A stretch of 14,842 nucleotides of DNA. Origin: Isohypsibius dastychi. Taxonomy: Eukaryota; Tardigrada; Eutardigrada; Parachela; Isohypsibiidae. Shown here in pieces: positions 1-9,208 of the stretch (its first letter is position 1; every line of letters starts with the position of its first letter). The DNA lies in assembly GCA_034696485.1 (NCBI GenBank), contig JAQIWT010000813.1, forward strand, positions 1 through 14,842, written 5' to 3'. Both the position numbers and the translations under genes were made by a program. Below the pieces are notes generated by a model, which ran no database searches, was not told the DNA's origin, and saw only the letters and a list, made by a program, of their open reading frames with translations.

Positions 1-424
1 TCCGCTTTTGTACAAACGCTTATTCTGGATGCAAGGCTATGGAATCTGGCGGCATGAACAAGGCTCGAAATAATGAGTTCACATACGCCGGTAGGGTAAC
101 ACATTCCAAAGACGGACAGAACCCATATTCTTCTGGCATGGCCGACGAAAAAATCATACAGGCTTTTTGTAGTATACGACAATCTTGCTCAAAATATCGA
201 ATCAGCTGATTTTCGAAATTGCAGGACTCTAACTCCGCGTTATGCCACGTAATTAAATTCGCATATGAATCGGCGTTCTTCGTATCAATCATGAAGTACT
301 TACGCGGTGGAATAATTCCCGAATATTCAAAATTTTCATCTTCGATAAGCAAAAACGTAAAACATCCCTTTTCAACAGAGTCCAGACCAAAAGCTTTAGC
401 ATTACTTTTTTTACGGAAAAAACC
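1..424 (-). pseudogene. Fragment of type-B DNA polymerase, Polinton/Maverick-like, broken
   Basis: The minus-strand frame is open from 424 to a TAA at 20-22, and the same reading continues beyond that stop to the window edge. Visible motifs are the KAFGLDSVEKG segment near 365-397, SGIIPPRKY (about 297-323), LITWHNAELE, and an exonuclease-like LIRYFEQDCRILQKACMIF block (about 145-200). This order (AFGL, then PP.-Y, then W...N, then the QDxRIL block, then a cysteine-containing FCPSLECVTLPAYVNSLFR stretch) is typical of the protein-primed polymerase B of Polinton/Maverick elements and related large DNA viruses. A stop closes the frame upstream (425-427), and no other part of the polymerase is found next to it, so this is a decayed fossil rather than a working gene. 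The family call rests on motif recognition; the exact element type is inferred. Confidence 0.7.
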
Positions 425-427
425 TTA

Positions 428-1130
428 TCCTGATTACCTTTTTTATTCTCCATCTAGAGAGCCATTACTCTTACGTTGTCTAGTGAAAACTGAGAAAGTT
501 TCCGGGTGTTTTTCCATTTAGAAGATGATCTACAGGAGGTAGTGAGCCGTTCTTCATTCCTTGCAGCCTCCGCGATGTTAACAGAATGATACTCATGTTT
601 TTCTGGACATGTAACATTCAAACAAGATGATTCTCGTCCGGCCCGATATGGATCGGATAAGGTCAGAATAAAGGAATACATGATGCTAAGTTGGAGGATA
701 CAAGCAGACTCGAATCACCACCCTCTGAGAATTGCGTAAAAAAACTCGCGCACCAGTCAACAAACCCCTGCAGAACAGATCATTCACGACACATTTCCGT
801 CATCCAACCATTGAACCATCACATCATAACGCGTTTCCCAAAATGTATCCTGATGCGAAACATGCCATGTTCCAACCTGTAGTCGTAGATAAACCTACTC
901 AAACTCTTAGGTGCATTCATCTCGCAGCATAGTGGGGGAGGTTTTATATCGCTGTAATGGTGACTGTCCATTTCCCGTAGATAAATCCCGCAGTTTTCGT
1001 CCTTAATGTGAAAACCCCAACATATTCACCACAGCAGCTCCATCCTAGAAATATAACAAATTCTAATGTTTTTGTATTATAACTTAGCCGTAATACTAAT
1101 CACATCAATCGACAGCGACTTCAAACGGTT
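428..1130. other. Intergenic stretch, no recognisable gene
   Basis: Short open frames exist on both strands (for example 454-681 minus), but none shows a recognised motif, a plausible start and splice pattern, or continuity with the polymerase fragment to its left. It may be further decayed transposon sequence. Confidence 0.4.
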
Positions 1131-1716
1131 TGACCTGGGCAGAATGCCACCAGCAAACGAAAAGGAAACACGCTTCAAGAAGCCTTAGATGATTCCTCGG
1201 ACGATTCGGCAGGCTTGACAACAAAAAAAAGGCTTTCTACGTTTGAAGATATGGAACGAACGTTATTTCACGATTTTAGATGGAATAAACGCCCCACCTT
1301 GAGCAACTTCCACCGTAATCAACCGAGTGCGATATTTTCCAGGTAAGCCAGGTCATTTCGTTTATTATCAAACCAGAACACTGACCGGAAGTGTAACCTG
1401 TTTTCATTTTTTTCAATTCAAAACTAATGAAGTTGTCACATCAGGGTAACGATAATTCTCATTTTGGCATCATTTTCGATTCCCGAATTGTAACACGAAC
1501 AAAAACATAAATTATCATACCTTTTTTATTTTAGAAAGTGCACGCAGCGGTTTCCCTACCCAAACATCAAATTTTGATGACGGAATGGCGGGAGATCTTG
1601 TCGATAAAGTTGCAGATGCACGACGTTCTGCTACATTCCAACCCGAAGATAAAACGATGGAAGTTGATGATCCGATTGCGGATGATCCGCAGGCTGAAAC
1701 ACCAGAACCAGCCTGA
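1131..1716 (+). pseudogene. Possible decayed two-exon coding region of unknown family
   Basis: A plus frame is open from about 1131 to 1342 and contains a charged stretch (LQEALDDSSDDSAGL, then KKRLSTFEDMERTLFHDFRW). It ends at a good donor, AG|GTAAGC at 1343. A pyrimidine-rich acceptor lies near 1521-1538. If the AG at 1537-1538 is used, the frame continues without a break into an acidic segment (MEVDDPIADDPQAETPEPA) ending at TGA 1714-1716. The same frame stays open after that stop until TAG at 1915-1917, which suggests either a recently broken longer gene or chance. The nearer AG at 1533-1534 would shift the frame and stop soon after. No ATG start was found in frame near the 5' side, and I do not recognise the protein. 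It could be an accessory gene of a decayed mobile element. Confidence 0.3.
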
Positions 1717-1917
1717 AATGCTGTTGACGACCAAAATGCAGAGGGAGAGGATGCAACCGGAGTCCGAAGGATGATGCCGCTCCTAATCAGCTGTTTTGAA
1801 AGACGCTATCATGAGTTAAGCAGTGAAGAACTGCCCAAATTAAGACTTGTTCAGCAACATCGTGTGAGGTGGTACCCCTCCAGGGTCAAAACACACGTAT
1901 ATGGTCAGGCTATGTAG

Positions 1918-2618
1918 CCCAGCCTTGACTATATCTCAAGAAAATCTGGTGTATGTAAAGCCAGCCGCCACTATACACACGCAATAGCAATATTCTTTCA
2001 GATCATGATTTCACTGTCAAAAGCCTAAAATGTTCTATTGTGCCTGTTTACCAATGGAACAGCATGAGAATATCTGTGAGCTGTTAAACGTTTTCTAAGA
2101 ATTACTCTCTAGAAAGGGGTTGGAAATATCATTACGCGAGCAGACTTTGTTCGATTTGTTTAACTGGTATTTAAAAAAGTCACTTAAACTGTAAAAGACA
2201 TGCTACTGGCCTAAACTTTCCAAAAGAATATGCCAAAGTTGTTGAGCGTGACTTATAGGAAGGACACATAGCCGTCACCAAAGAAACCGATATAAACCAG
2301 GAGAAGACTTTTGACAAACGTCGCGAGACTTCGGGGAACCCGATTGTTGTATTTCGGATGAACGGATTGAGAAAAAAGTCTCAATTGAGTGACGGTGCTG
2401 TAATAATCAACCTGATGATTTTTTTACGCAGACCGACAGCGATTGAATTAACTTTTTCGAATACCAACAGTACAGGATTTGATAACACATTTTAAGTCCA
2501 ATTGTGCATTTGTGTGAGTTTCACTAGACATTGATGTATTGAAGATAAATGGCGCTGTTATTATCTAGCGCTGGTGTAGCGACTGTTTGGTTGCAAACAT
2601 GGAACTGCTGGTGAGTAA
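1918..2618. other. Intergenic stretch, nothing recognised
   Basis: AT-rich sequence with frequent stops on both strands. I see no gene, RNA gene or clear repeat in it. Confidence 0.4.
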
Positions 2619-2888
2619 TCATGCACTTTTACTGCTCGATCTGAAGTTGATGTTAAAATTTGTTCGAATTATTGTTGGCTCCTCTGATTTTTTGTACTTG
2701 CGATCAACAATTAGTGCTATGAAGTCTCTTTGGACTTTCAGAATATCTCTGTATATACGATTCGAAACGAAAGATGAACTTTCAACTTCGAACACTGCCT
2801 TTGGTGCCTTATTGTCTTTCACTGTATTTTGAAAGATTTTTCTCTCGGGCTCCATTTGGATACCCCATTCTAAAGCAGCTACTGACAC
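2619..2888 (-). CDS. Unrecognised minus-strand open frame, doubtful
   Basis: An open minus frame of about 89 codons, rich in charged residues (for example VKDNKAPKAVFEVESSSF and VQRDFIALIVDRKYKKSEE). The frame opens with GTG rather than ATG at its 5' end; the first in-frame ATG begins MEPERKIF, around residue 12. I recognise no domain. It sits just left of a small inverted repeat and of the plus-strand polymerase-like remnant, so it may be part of old mobile DNA. The overlapping plus frame (2587-2832) is hydrophobic and looks like a shadow. Confidence that this is a real gene is low. Confidence 0.15.
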   Translation of the reverse strand: MSVAALEWGIQMEPERKIFQNTVKDNKAPKAVFEVESSSFVSNRIYRDILKVQRDFIALIVDRKYKKSEEPTIIRTNFNINFRSSSKSA

Positions 2889-2900
2889 AAAAAGGTGTCA
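2883..2900. repeat. Small hairpin (6-base arms)
   Basis: TGACAC at 2883-2888 pairs with GTGTCA at 2895-2900 around an A-rich 6-base loop. It may be incidental. Confidence 0.3.
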
Positions 2901-2976
2901 CATTTATCGCAGCGGAAGTTTTTGCATACTAAACAATCTCACGATTGATGGAGAGAGTCGTTGATCAGCTTGTCGA

Positions 2977-3441
2977 CCTTTGAAACTCTTAAAAGACACA
3001 AATTTGCAATCTGCAAAGCTGAAGGAGTGTTCAGTTTGCTGGGAGAATTTTTACGCTCTAGTTGACGCCGCTAATGTCCTGACCGGAAACCTTGGTCCAG
3101 TCGCCATCCACATCACGAAAACTGGGCACGTCCCAGTGTCTTTTGCAATTTACTGCAACGTTACCGAAATCGATGTCACTTTGATTTTCGATTGTGTGAG
3201 GGATCAAAAAGATGTTTCTGATTTGATTGGACGATTAGTCGCTCCCTTGCCCGAACTTCGATGCATTCAAGACAGAATTCGGACTGCATTTAGAGCCGAT
3301 CGAGGAGACTACAGCTTTCTTCGAAAATCAAGGCTGAAAAAGGATAAGAGAACCCACGCTCATCTTCAACTCAAAAAAACTTTAGATCACAGAATTTTTC
3401 GACTCCACGAGTGTCACCAAGGAATTATGCAAATTAACTGA
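2977..3441 (+). pseudogene. Open frame, possible upstream part of the polymerase-like remnant
   Basis: A 153-codon plus frame with no ATG at its head (it opens on TTG after a TGA). It carries a C-x2-C pair (KECSVCWENF, around residues 15-24) and then NVLTGNLGPVAIHITKTGHV. Its composition looks protein-coding. The frame ends at TGA about 3439-3441, but the same frame read on past the stop gives a segment (WDDNLKDYLRFHNCSDVKP) that resembles a virus/Polinton-type polymerase family. This ORF is therefore probably an eroded N-terminal part of that element rather than an independent gene. I do not recognise the ORF itself by motif. Confidence 0.35.
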
Positions 3442-3716
3442 AACGATGGGAAAAAATGGGATGACAACCTTAAAGACTATTTGCGATTCCATAACTGCAG
3501 TGATGTCAAGCCGCTGTCATTTGCATTAAGATGAATGTTTGCGTTTCATCGTGTCGCGAGATCTGCATGTTCGCGGATGCTATTTCTTTACCGGGATTAT
3601 GTTATCGTTATCTTATCGAAACGCCAGCACCAACAACATTCTTCTCGACTTTTCTGGAAGACGACAAAGATTTGTCTCATGAAATCCATGAAAAAATTTG
3701 GGGCGGCCTGCCATAA
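3380..3716 (+). pseudogene. Frameshifted remnant of a type-B DNA polymerase-like protein
   Basis: Three plus-strand frames each carry a piece of the same family, in order. The first has KNGMTTLKT near 3450-3475. The second has DYLRFHNCSDVKPL near 3475-3520. The third has FADAISLPGLCYRYL followed by FLEDDKDLSHEIHEKIWGGLP, ending at TAA 3714-3716. The pattern, a short W/G-M-T segment, then YxNxxDVKP, then AISxPGLxxRYL, then a DLY/DLS...GG segment, is that of the exonuclease-to-polymerase region of virus- or Polinton-type B polymerases common in invertebrate genomes. The pieces are separated by frameshifts and stops (TGA near 3439 and 3532), so it is dead. It faces the opposite way from the fragment at 1-424 and looks like a different subfamily, which suggests two separate element insertions. 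Confidence 0.5.
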
Positions 3717-4419
3717 GTTTCACTTGGTCTGTGGAGTTCCTCAACACAGTTCGGTTTTGAACTTGACCATGGGGTCCTGTAGATGTGCCAGGCAGACTTC
3801 AATTCGGTTTCCAACAAAGAATCACTGCAACCCACCATGCAGGTACCACGAGGGTGCTTTGGTTTTAACTGCATGAGGAGGGTTGCGTTTTTGCCTTTGT
3901 TTTTTGGCTAATTGCAGAGGCTGAATGAGTGGGCCTATGTTATTAATTTAGGGCTCATTGAATAGAGAGAAAAAAACTGATCCTAGAAAAATGATCAAAT
4001 GGACGTCACCGTGATTACCGACGAAGAGAATTCGTTATCGGAATTGAGAAGCTTCTTTGCTCATTATCCGAATTTTGAATTCTCCTGGTAGCGGACCGGG
4101 GTGTGCCCGAGAATTCTCGGCTTGTTGGTGTGATGTTTCCACTACGGGATTCATGTCAACATGTCACTATAATATTCACGTAGGATGTTCCGACCTTTCC
4201 AGTTTCGCTAAATGTTGACAGGCTCAGGGAGGTTGTTCCATGTGGGGCAGAGCTTTTAAATTTTCTTGAGTATAGTGGACTTGCCGGCAAAAATGTAACC
4301 CTCAGAACGAATGAGAAGTTTGGTCATTGAAAAAAAGTGGAGACTATTTGATGAAGAACTGTATGCTGAGATTGAGAGGTAAAATTTTCTTATTTATTGA
4401 ACGGAGGAATCAAACCCGG
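3717..4419. other. Intergenic stretch, nothing recognised
   Basis: Open frames overlap here on both strands (to 3876), but they are not backed by motifs or splice sites. I see no gene. Confidence 0.4.
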
Positions 4420-4421
4420 TA

Positions 4422-4564
4422 CTGCGTCCTCTCGTGAAACTGGGCCCCCCTTCGCCTTGATTTAGGAACATATAACTGGTCTGCCTGCCTCTATTGCCTC
4501 TCCCACGCTGTGCTGCTTTACTAAACCAAGACCAGGGGGTGCCCAGTTTCACGAGAGGACGGAG
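4422..4564. mobile_element. Foldback MITE with TA target duplication (Tc1/mariner-type)
   Basis: Two ends form long inverted repeats. The left end reads CTGCGTCCTCTCGTGAAACT from 4422. The reverse complement of the right end (from 4564) reads CTCCGTCCTCTCGTGAAACT. Both continue into GGGC and a C-rich stretch. Pairing resumes further in: CTTGATTTAG on the left against CTAAACCAAG on the right, with one mismatch. The 143-base unit is flanked by TA on both sides (4420-4421 and 4565-4566), the target duplication expected for Tc1/mariner-mobilised miniature elements. It has no coding capacity. Boundaries come from the TA and the end of pairing, so they are well supported; the superfamily is inferred from TA. 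Confidence 0.75.
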
Positions 4565-4566
4565 TA

Positions 4567-5510
4567 ATAGTGACATTTCAGTTGTTCGCTTATTCAGTTA
4601 TTGATTGCCAATTTTTTTGGAAGGATCAACACACTTGACAGCCGCTCAGAGGTTTGTTCGATAGGTCTGTTGTCAATCTAACATGTGAGTCTATGGGTGG
4701 TGTGGTCTAAGGTTATAATTACTGGAGGATCGGGCTAATCGACCAATGGGATTAACACCTAAACTTTTTTGAAAACATAGTTTGTCAGCCCAATATATGA
4801 ACACCAATGCCAAATCCCCACCCTCACCCCCCACCCTCGCCTTCCACCTTGGGGGGGGGGGGGGGGGGGTGAACGAAAACATGCACCGCATATCAGAATC
4901 ACAAAAAATGAGAGAACTTTTCGCAATTAATGCCCAATATTCAAATGAAAGGTCAACGCGATATGATATAATCGGCAGACGCATTGTTTACAACAGTTGG
5001 TAATCCAAAGAACGATCACTGAATCTCGCTGGCTGAAAATGTTGGATCATAATGGGAACACTACCGTATAGGACTCTTCTTTTGAAGTCAAACGTATCCC
5101 GGATTGAAATAACAAGAGGGTATTCTAAAATGAGAATTAAATGATATTCCACTTTTCAACTTACGGTAGTCAGTATTATTATACATTAATGAGTATAACC
5201 GAGCCGTTGGGATGGCGCGTCCATGGTGCATAACCATTCTGCATTCAGTCATGCAGGGCAACAGAAGTATGTTCATTGACTTGTGAAATCTTCTCATTCA
5301 CAATATCAGCAGGGGTTTCGAATTAAATCAACATTCGTGATCCTGCACGAGCTTTTGCATGAGCTTTCGAACGGGATTTCATTATCTAAATGATCGCGTG
5401 GGATTATTGTTCTTATGGTGCACTTAATTCTCTTGCTGAGTTATTCTTGCGTCGTTCCGCATTCAAACCCACCTTGAAAAGTGACAGGAACTTAACCATT
5501 CTAATTTTCA
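4567..5510. other. Intergenic stretch with a C-rich/G19 tract
   Basis: No supported gene. The notable content is a C-rich block at about 4816-4850 immediately followed by 19 G at 4851-4869. Open frames crossing it (4691-4984 minus, 4782-5003 plus) are low-complexity artefacts. Confidence 0.45.
4851..4869 (+). repeat. Run of 19 G
   Basis: A 19-base homopolymer directly after a C-rich block of about 35 bases, so the two could pair as a hairpin. Run length may be unreliable because of sequencing slippage. Confidence 0.9.
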
Positions 5511-5592
5511 GTTAGTTTTTCCTGCACCGCACGGATTCGCAACTTCCATAATTTTAAGCTCCCGATTATACTCTTCATTCGAATTTCAAGCC

Positions 5593-5757
5593 ATGGCCAA
5601 CTGCGTAGCTACATGCGGTATGCGGTCCGAAGCGACACGACCGTGTTGTGATCCGTGCTCACAATGCATCAAAGTGAATAAAAACAGGTTTTCAGACATA
5701 CCGAAATACAGGAAAGTTAAGTACATGTTCACATGTAAGATCACAAGCATAAATTGA
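5593..5757 (+). CDS. Short cysteine-rich ORF or exon, unknown function
   Basis: The ATG at 5593 lies in a strong initiation context (GCCATGG) and opens a 54-codon frame ending at TGA 5755-5757. Its N-terminal half has six cysteines in 22 residues (C4, C8, C18, C19, C22, C25; the centre reads RPCCDPCSQC), with a seventh near residue 50. The rest is basic. There is no signal peptide. A good acceptor (CTAATTTTCAG, ending about 5511) stands upstream with the frame open from there, and a good donor (CAT|GTAAGA, GT at 5735) lies before the stop, so this could be an internal or first coding exon of 5512-5734 on the plus strand. It converges on the last SOD exon at 5802. I do not recognise the family; a metal-binding role is only a guess from the cysteines. 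Confidence 0.3.
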   Translation: MANCVATCGMRSEATRPCCDPCSQCIKVNKNRFSDIPKYRKVKYMFTCKITSIN

Positions 5758-5801
5758 ATAGATTCGTCTTGAGCATTCGGTATGACTCCAACATATTGGC
5801 A

Positions 5802-7234
5802 CTAGAAACCATTTTGAACTTGCTCAGTGACACCAATCACTCCACATGCCAGTCTTGCTCCAGCATGGCCGGTAGTATGGCTGTCAGACGAGTTCCCACG
5901 ACCCAGGTCGTCAATGTCTTTATGAACAACTACCGCTCTTCCGATGATGTTGTTGTAGTCGCCGTTCAGAGAGATTTTGTTGTCCACAAAGTTCAAAGTG
6001 GCCACTCCCATCTCTGTGGAGAAAAACGAAAATTAAATCAGTTTACCGTACTACCGTAACGTTGAAGCGAGAATAAGCCAAGTTCACAAGAAGTTTTACC
6101 CGTGATCAACAATGTAACCCCACACCCCCTTCCCCCCACCACCACCTGTTACATTGTATCATTGATCGAGCAATCAATTTCTTTTTAAACAGTACCAGGA
6201 CAGTACGAACCGCTTCGCTGATACGTGTGACTAAAAGGTGCTTGATGTTATCTACTTTCACGGTCGCACCTTAAATCGAGACCCTCCTAACAATACGTAT
6301 CTAGCAGCTGTCGTACAATAATACTGCGTGTAGCATCGTCAGGTCATTTAGTGCTCACACAACTGAACCATTCGGAGAAACTCTTTGCGCTGTACGGTGA
6401 GACAGAACAACTGGATCATTCCAAACAACTGGTATTTATTTGTTTAAGTTCGATGTATGTCTCAATATGTCTGCCCAGAGCTTTGTGCTGAGAATAATGG
6501 ACGCATTACTATGTGATTGTCTATGCTTCAGATCGAGAAAATTCCATGAAAAATCTGAGGCAGTGACATTGAGGCTTTGTACATTCCTTTCAGCATTTTG
6601 CTCAGGTTTTCTACCAAAAACTTGACTTACGATTCGCCACGATGTTGCCCAGATCGCCGGTATGTCTGATAGCATCTGCCTCTGCACCGTGATCCACGCC
6701 ATCTGGATTGAAATGCGAGCCCGCTCCACCGCACCCTTCACCAATGTTTCCAAATTCCTACATCGAACAGAATGCAGCTTTGTGATACAGCCAGTCTGAA
6801 CAACTCACGTGAATATGGAATCCATGAACCCCACCCTCTAGTCCAGTGATTGCCCCCGTAACTCGAACAGGTCCCACTCCGTTCGGCTGGTCGAATTGGA
6901 TAGTGCCAGAGACGTCAGTGCCGTCTCCGATAAGTACAGCAATAGCTTCGGTTGTGACGAACATCTCTCTGAGAAGAAAATCCCATCATAAGAGGCGGAT
7001 CACGCAAGGGAAAAAAGATGGACAAGCAAGTACGATATATCAATACAAAAAACACTGCGTGAATAGGGTGTTTCAGTTGATTGTTGAAATGACATGTACT
7101 CACGAGGGCAAACAGCTTTGGTGGTTCGTGTCGTCATGACCGTCGTCATAGCTAACATCCGCGTTTGTAATCGAGCATAAAACTGAAAGTGCCAAGATCA
7201 AGAGAATCGGCTGAGAGACTCCTCGTTTAGACAT
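5802..7234 (-). CDS. Extracellular Cu/Zn superoxide dismutase, canonical
   Basis: Secreted enzyme converting superoxide to oxygen and hydrogen peroxide. Exons on the minus strand are 7104-7234, 6809-6968, 6631-6757 and 5802-6013, all with GT-AG introns of phase 2, 0 and 1, giving 209 residues. The ATG at 7232-7234 follows CCACC, an ideal start context. Residues 1-25 are a signal peptide (hydrophobic [11 protein letters not shown], likely cut after ITNA). A His/Asp-rich spacer (DDGHDDTNH) follows. Copper ligands are H95, H97 (FHIH), H112 and H170. Zinc ligands are H112, H120, H129 and D132. R193 is the active-site arginine and C106-C196 the disulfide. The electrostatic loop between H170 and R193 is full length (22 residues), and [10 protein letters not shown] ends the core. 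All key residues are present, so activity is expected. It is the downstream-most of three tandem SOD genes. The third intron is long (617 bases) and holds a C-rich hairpin. Confidence 0.93.
6104..6167. repeat. C-rich-loop inverted repeat in the third SOD intron
   Basis: ACAATGTAAC at 6109-6118 pairs perfectly with GTTACATTGT at 6148-6157. Outside these, GATCA/TGATC also pair, with five unpaired bases on the right. The loop is almost all C and A (6119-6147). It may be a small foldback insertion within the intron. Confidence 0.55.
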
Positions 7235-8227
7235 GGTGGATTGAAGAACCGGCAAATAGCAGAACAAACACACACTCCACGCTGCGTGAAATAACTTCCG
7301 AAATCACAACAGAGTCGTCATCGAAGAACCGTGTTGTGTGATAAAACAGAAATGCTGTAAAAGGCCGTAAGCACTATTCGTTCCTTTTGCGCTTGTTTTG
7401 GTGATGAAACCCTAGGGGCTTTTGCATGTTGTCTGGTTATTAGAATGCGCCGAAAATGTCTTCCACATAAAGGATATTTTCAAACGAAGGAGAACTCAGT
7501 CATGTAAGGTCATCAATTCGGTACTCTGGTGGGTGACGCCATGACGCGGAATCTTCAGCAGTTCAAATAATGTCTTAAGAATAGAGCGTCAATTTTTAAG
7601 TGTTTCATCCTGGGGGGGGGGGGGGGGAAGAATGTGTGCTACACTTTCACAAGTGTTTTCTCAGTGCAAGACTCCTGCATCCCTGTCAAAAAGCTTGAGA
7701 GTGGTGCATTGAAACCTGATTCCGGGTTCATCAATCAACAGGATTCGATGCAAAGACCAGCGATTCTCAATAAGTGGTTCGACCCAGATGAAGCCTGATC
7801 AGTAAAAAAAATGTGGTCGACACTGCATTACGGTACAACTGACCAGCTGAGGTCTTGAGCTTATCCTCCCGGTTTTTTTGTCTCGGTAGCTATTGAGATA
7901 TCGCTTTGTTACGGTTTTATTTCAACAGATGAATGAAGCTTCGAGCAAAGACCACCAGTTCTTTGTGGCCAAATCACCGGTGTCGAAGAAACTTCATCCT
8001 GTTCATTACTTGAAGTTATCACATTGCAGCATTTGAAAACTCCACTCCTTTAGTTAAGCCTATAAAAAGGCGACATTCCTGCAGAATTCCAGCAAGCAAG
8101 CAGATAGAAGAAACCAGGACAAATTCAAAGAAGTTTTCTGCCAGATCGATGAATGGTTGTTTGTGCTTGTTTTACTAGCAGAGACGCAGAAAAAAAAGAA
8201 TTATCATTTGTCTTAGACCAGAAGCCT
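7235..8227. other. Spacer between SOD genes 1 and 2
   Basis: Holds the 5' flank of the canonical SOD gene (right of 7234 on the plus strand) and the 3' flank of the middle SOD gene (about 8050-8227). The latter aligns with the 3' flank of the third SOD gene (about 12330-12521), showing that the duplicated unit extends beyond the coding exons. It also contains a run of 16 G (7612-7627). No gene is seen. Confidence 0.6.
7612..7627 (+). repeat. Run of 16 G
   Basis: Homopolymer in the spacer between two SOD genes. It lies on the same strand as the other three G runs. Confidence 0.9.
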
Positions 8228-9117
8228 CTAGTTTTCTTTTTCCGCAGAAATCCCAATCACACCACATGCAATACGTTCGGCTGCGTTGACTAGCAGAGAT
8301 CCTTTTATGACATATCGATGGACGACAACAGCTCGCCCTATCACGTTGGCCAAATCTCCGTTCAACGAAATTGTCCCACTGGACACGTCAACTGTCGCAC
8401 GCCCATTTGCTAAAAAGGTCACGAGATCATTTCCAGCGCACCAGAAAAAAAGATAACTCTCACCATCGCCATCCATTACACCCAGGTTTCCAACCGCGTC
8501 CAATATATTATCAGGTGCCATGTAGTCAACACCAGTTGGATTAAACAAACCACCTGCACCGTCGCAACCCTGACCGATATCGCCATGCTCCTGAAAAGTT
8601 CTAGAGAAAATTATATTAGGGGGGGGGGGGGGGGGGGGGGGGAGTGAGCAACAGAAATCGATTTATGGAGCCGGCCTGATGCCATTTCAGTATTTGCACC
8701 GGAACTGATTGTTCCATGGATCCTCGTCGAAAAATTGACCAACGCTTATAGATTTTGGGGAACCATTCAAAACTTACATGCACGTGGAAACTGTGATTGC
8801 CGGGCTCAAGACCGGTGATCGTGCCAGTAACGCGCACAGGTCCATTTGTACCTTGCTGGTCGAATGTCAATGTTCCCGTCACGTCTGTACCATCTCCAAC
8901 CAGGAATGACACGGCTTGGGTGATTGAGTTAGTGGGTCTGCAAAAAAAGCATGGTTCTATTGGATATCTACAAAATCAGTTTGAGGAAGCTCATCGTTTA
9001 CAGCTCGCTGCAACTGCCAATGTTTCCAGCTTGGGATTCATAGTTCTGCAATGTAGGCTTGATCAATATGGCAAGAACTGCGATTGAGAGTAACACAACT
9101 AGAAATGATGTCGACAT
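8228..9117 (-). CDS. Secreted SOD-like protein lacking the zinc site (copy 2)
   Basis: Exons on the minus strand are 9002-9117, 8778-8937, 8464-8590 and 8228-8409, with phases 2, 0 and 1 as in the canonical gene and identical lengths for exons 2 and 3 (160 and 127 bases). The product is 194 residues. An N-terminal hydrophobic segment (SFLVVLLSIAVLAILI) is a signal peptide or anchor. Copper ligands H90, H92 and H165, R180 and the C101/C183 pair are kept. The four zinc-site positions are changed: the bridging His is L107, and the other ligands are Y115, A124 and N127. The electrostatic loop has 14 residues instead of 22. N86-H-S is a possible N-glycosylation site beside the copper histidines. 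The frame is intact, so a functional but altered protein is likely. A Harbinger transposon lies 94 bases upstream of the ATG. Whether it still dismutates superoxide cannot be told from sequence. Confidence 0.9.
8619..8642 (+). repeat. Run of 24 G in SOD copy 2 intron 2
   Basis: Lies within the intron 8591-8777. On the transcribed sense it is poly-C, 28 bases before the acceptor. The third SOD gene has a shorter run in the same intron. Confidence 0.9.
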
Positions 9118-9208
9118 CTTAGGTGAAATGTTCTGCAAAAAGTTTGAGGAGAAAAAACGTAAACAATTACAAGCTGAAAGTGATTCGGTATATGTAGCGG
9201 TCTGTTGT

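Noticed and set aside
4691-5003. Open frames on both strands across the G19 tract
   Set aside because: They are open only because of low-complexity C and G runs (poly-Pro/poly-Gly) and show no domain.
6436-6753. 105-codon minus-strand ORF
   Set aside because: It overlaps SOD exon 3 in a different frame; the correct frame gives the canonical zinc-loop sequence with splice sites at both ends.
8061-8070. TATAAAAAGG on the plus strand, resembling a TATA box
   Set aside because: It lies in the 3' flank of a minus-strand SOD gene, the matching position near SOD copy 3 lacks it, and no supported plus-strand gene follows.
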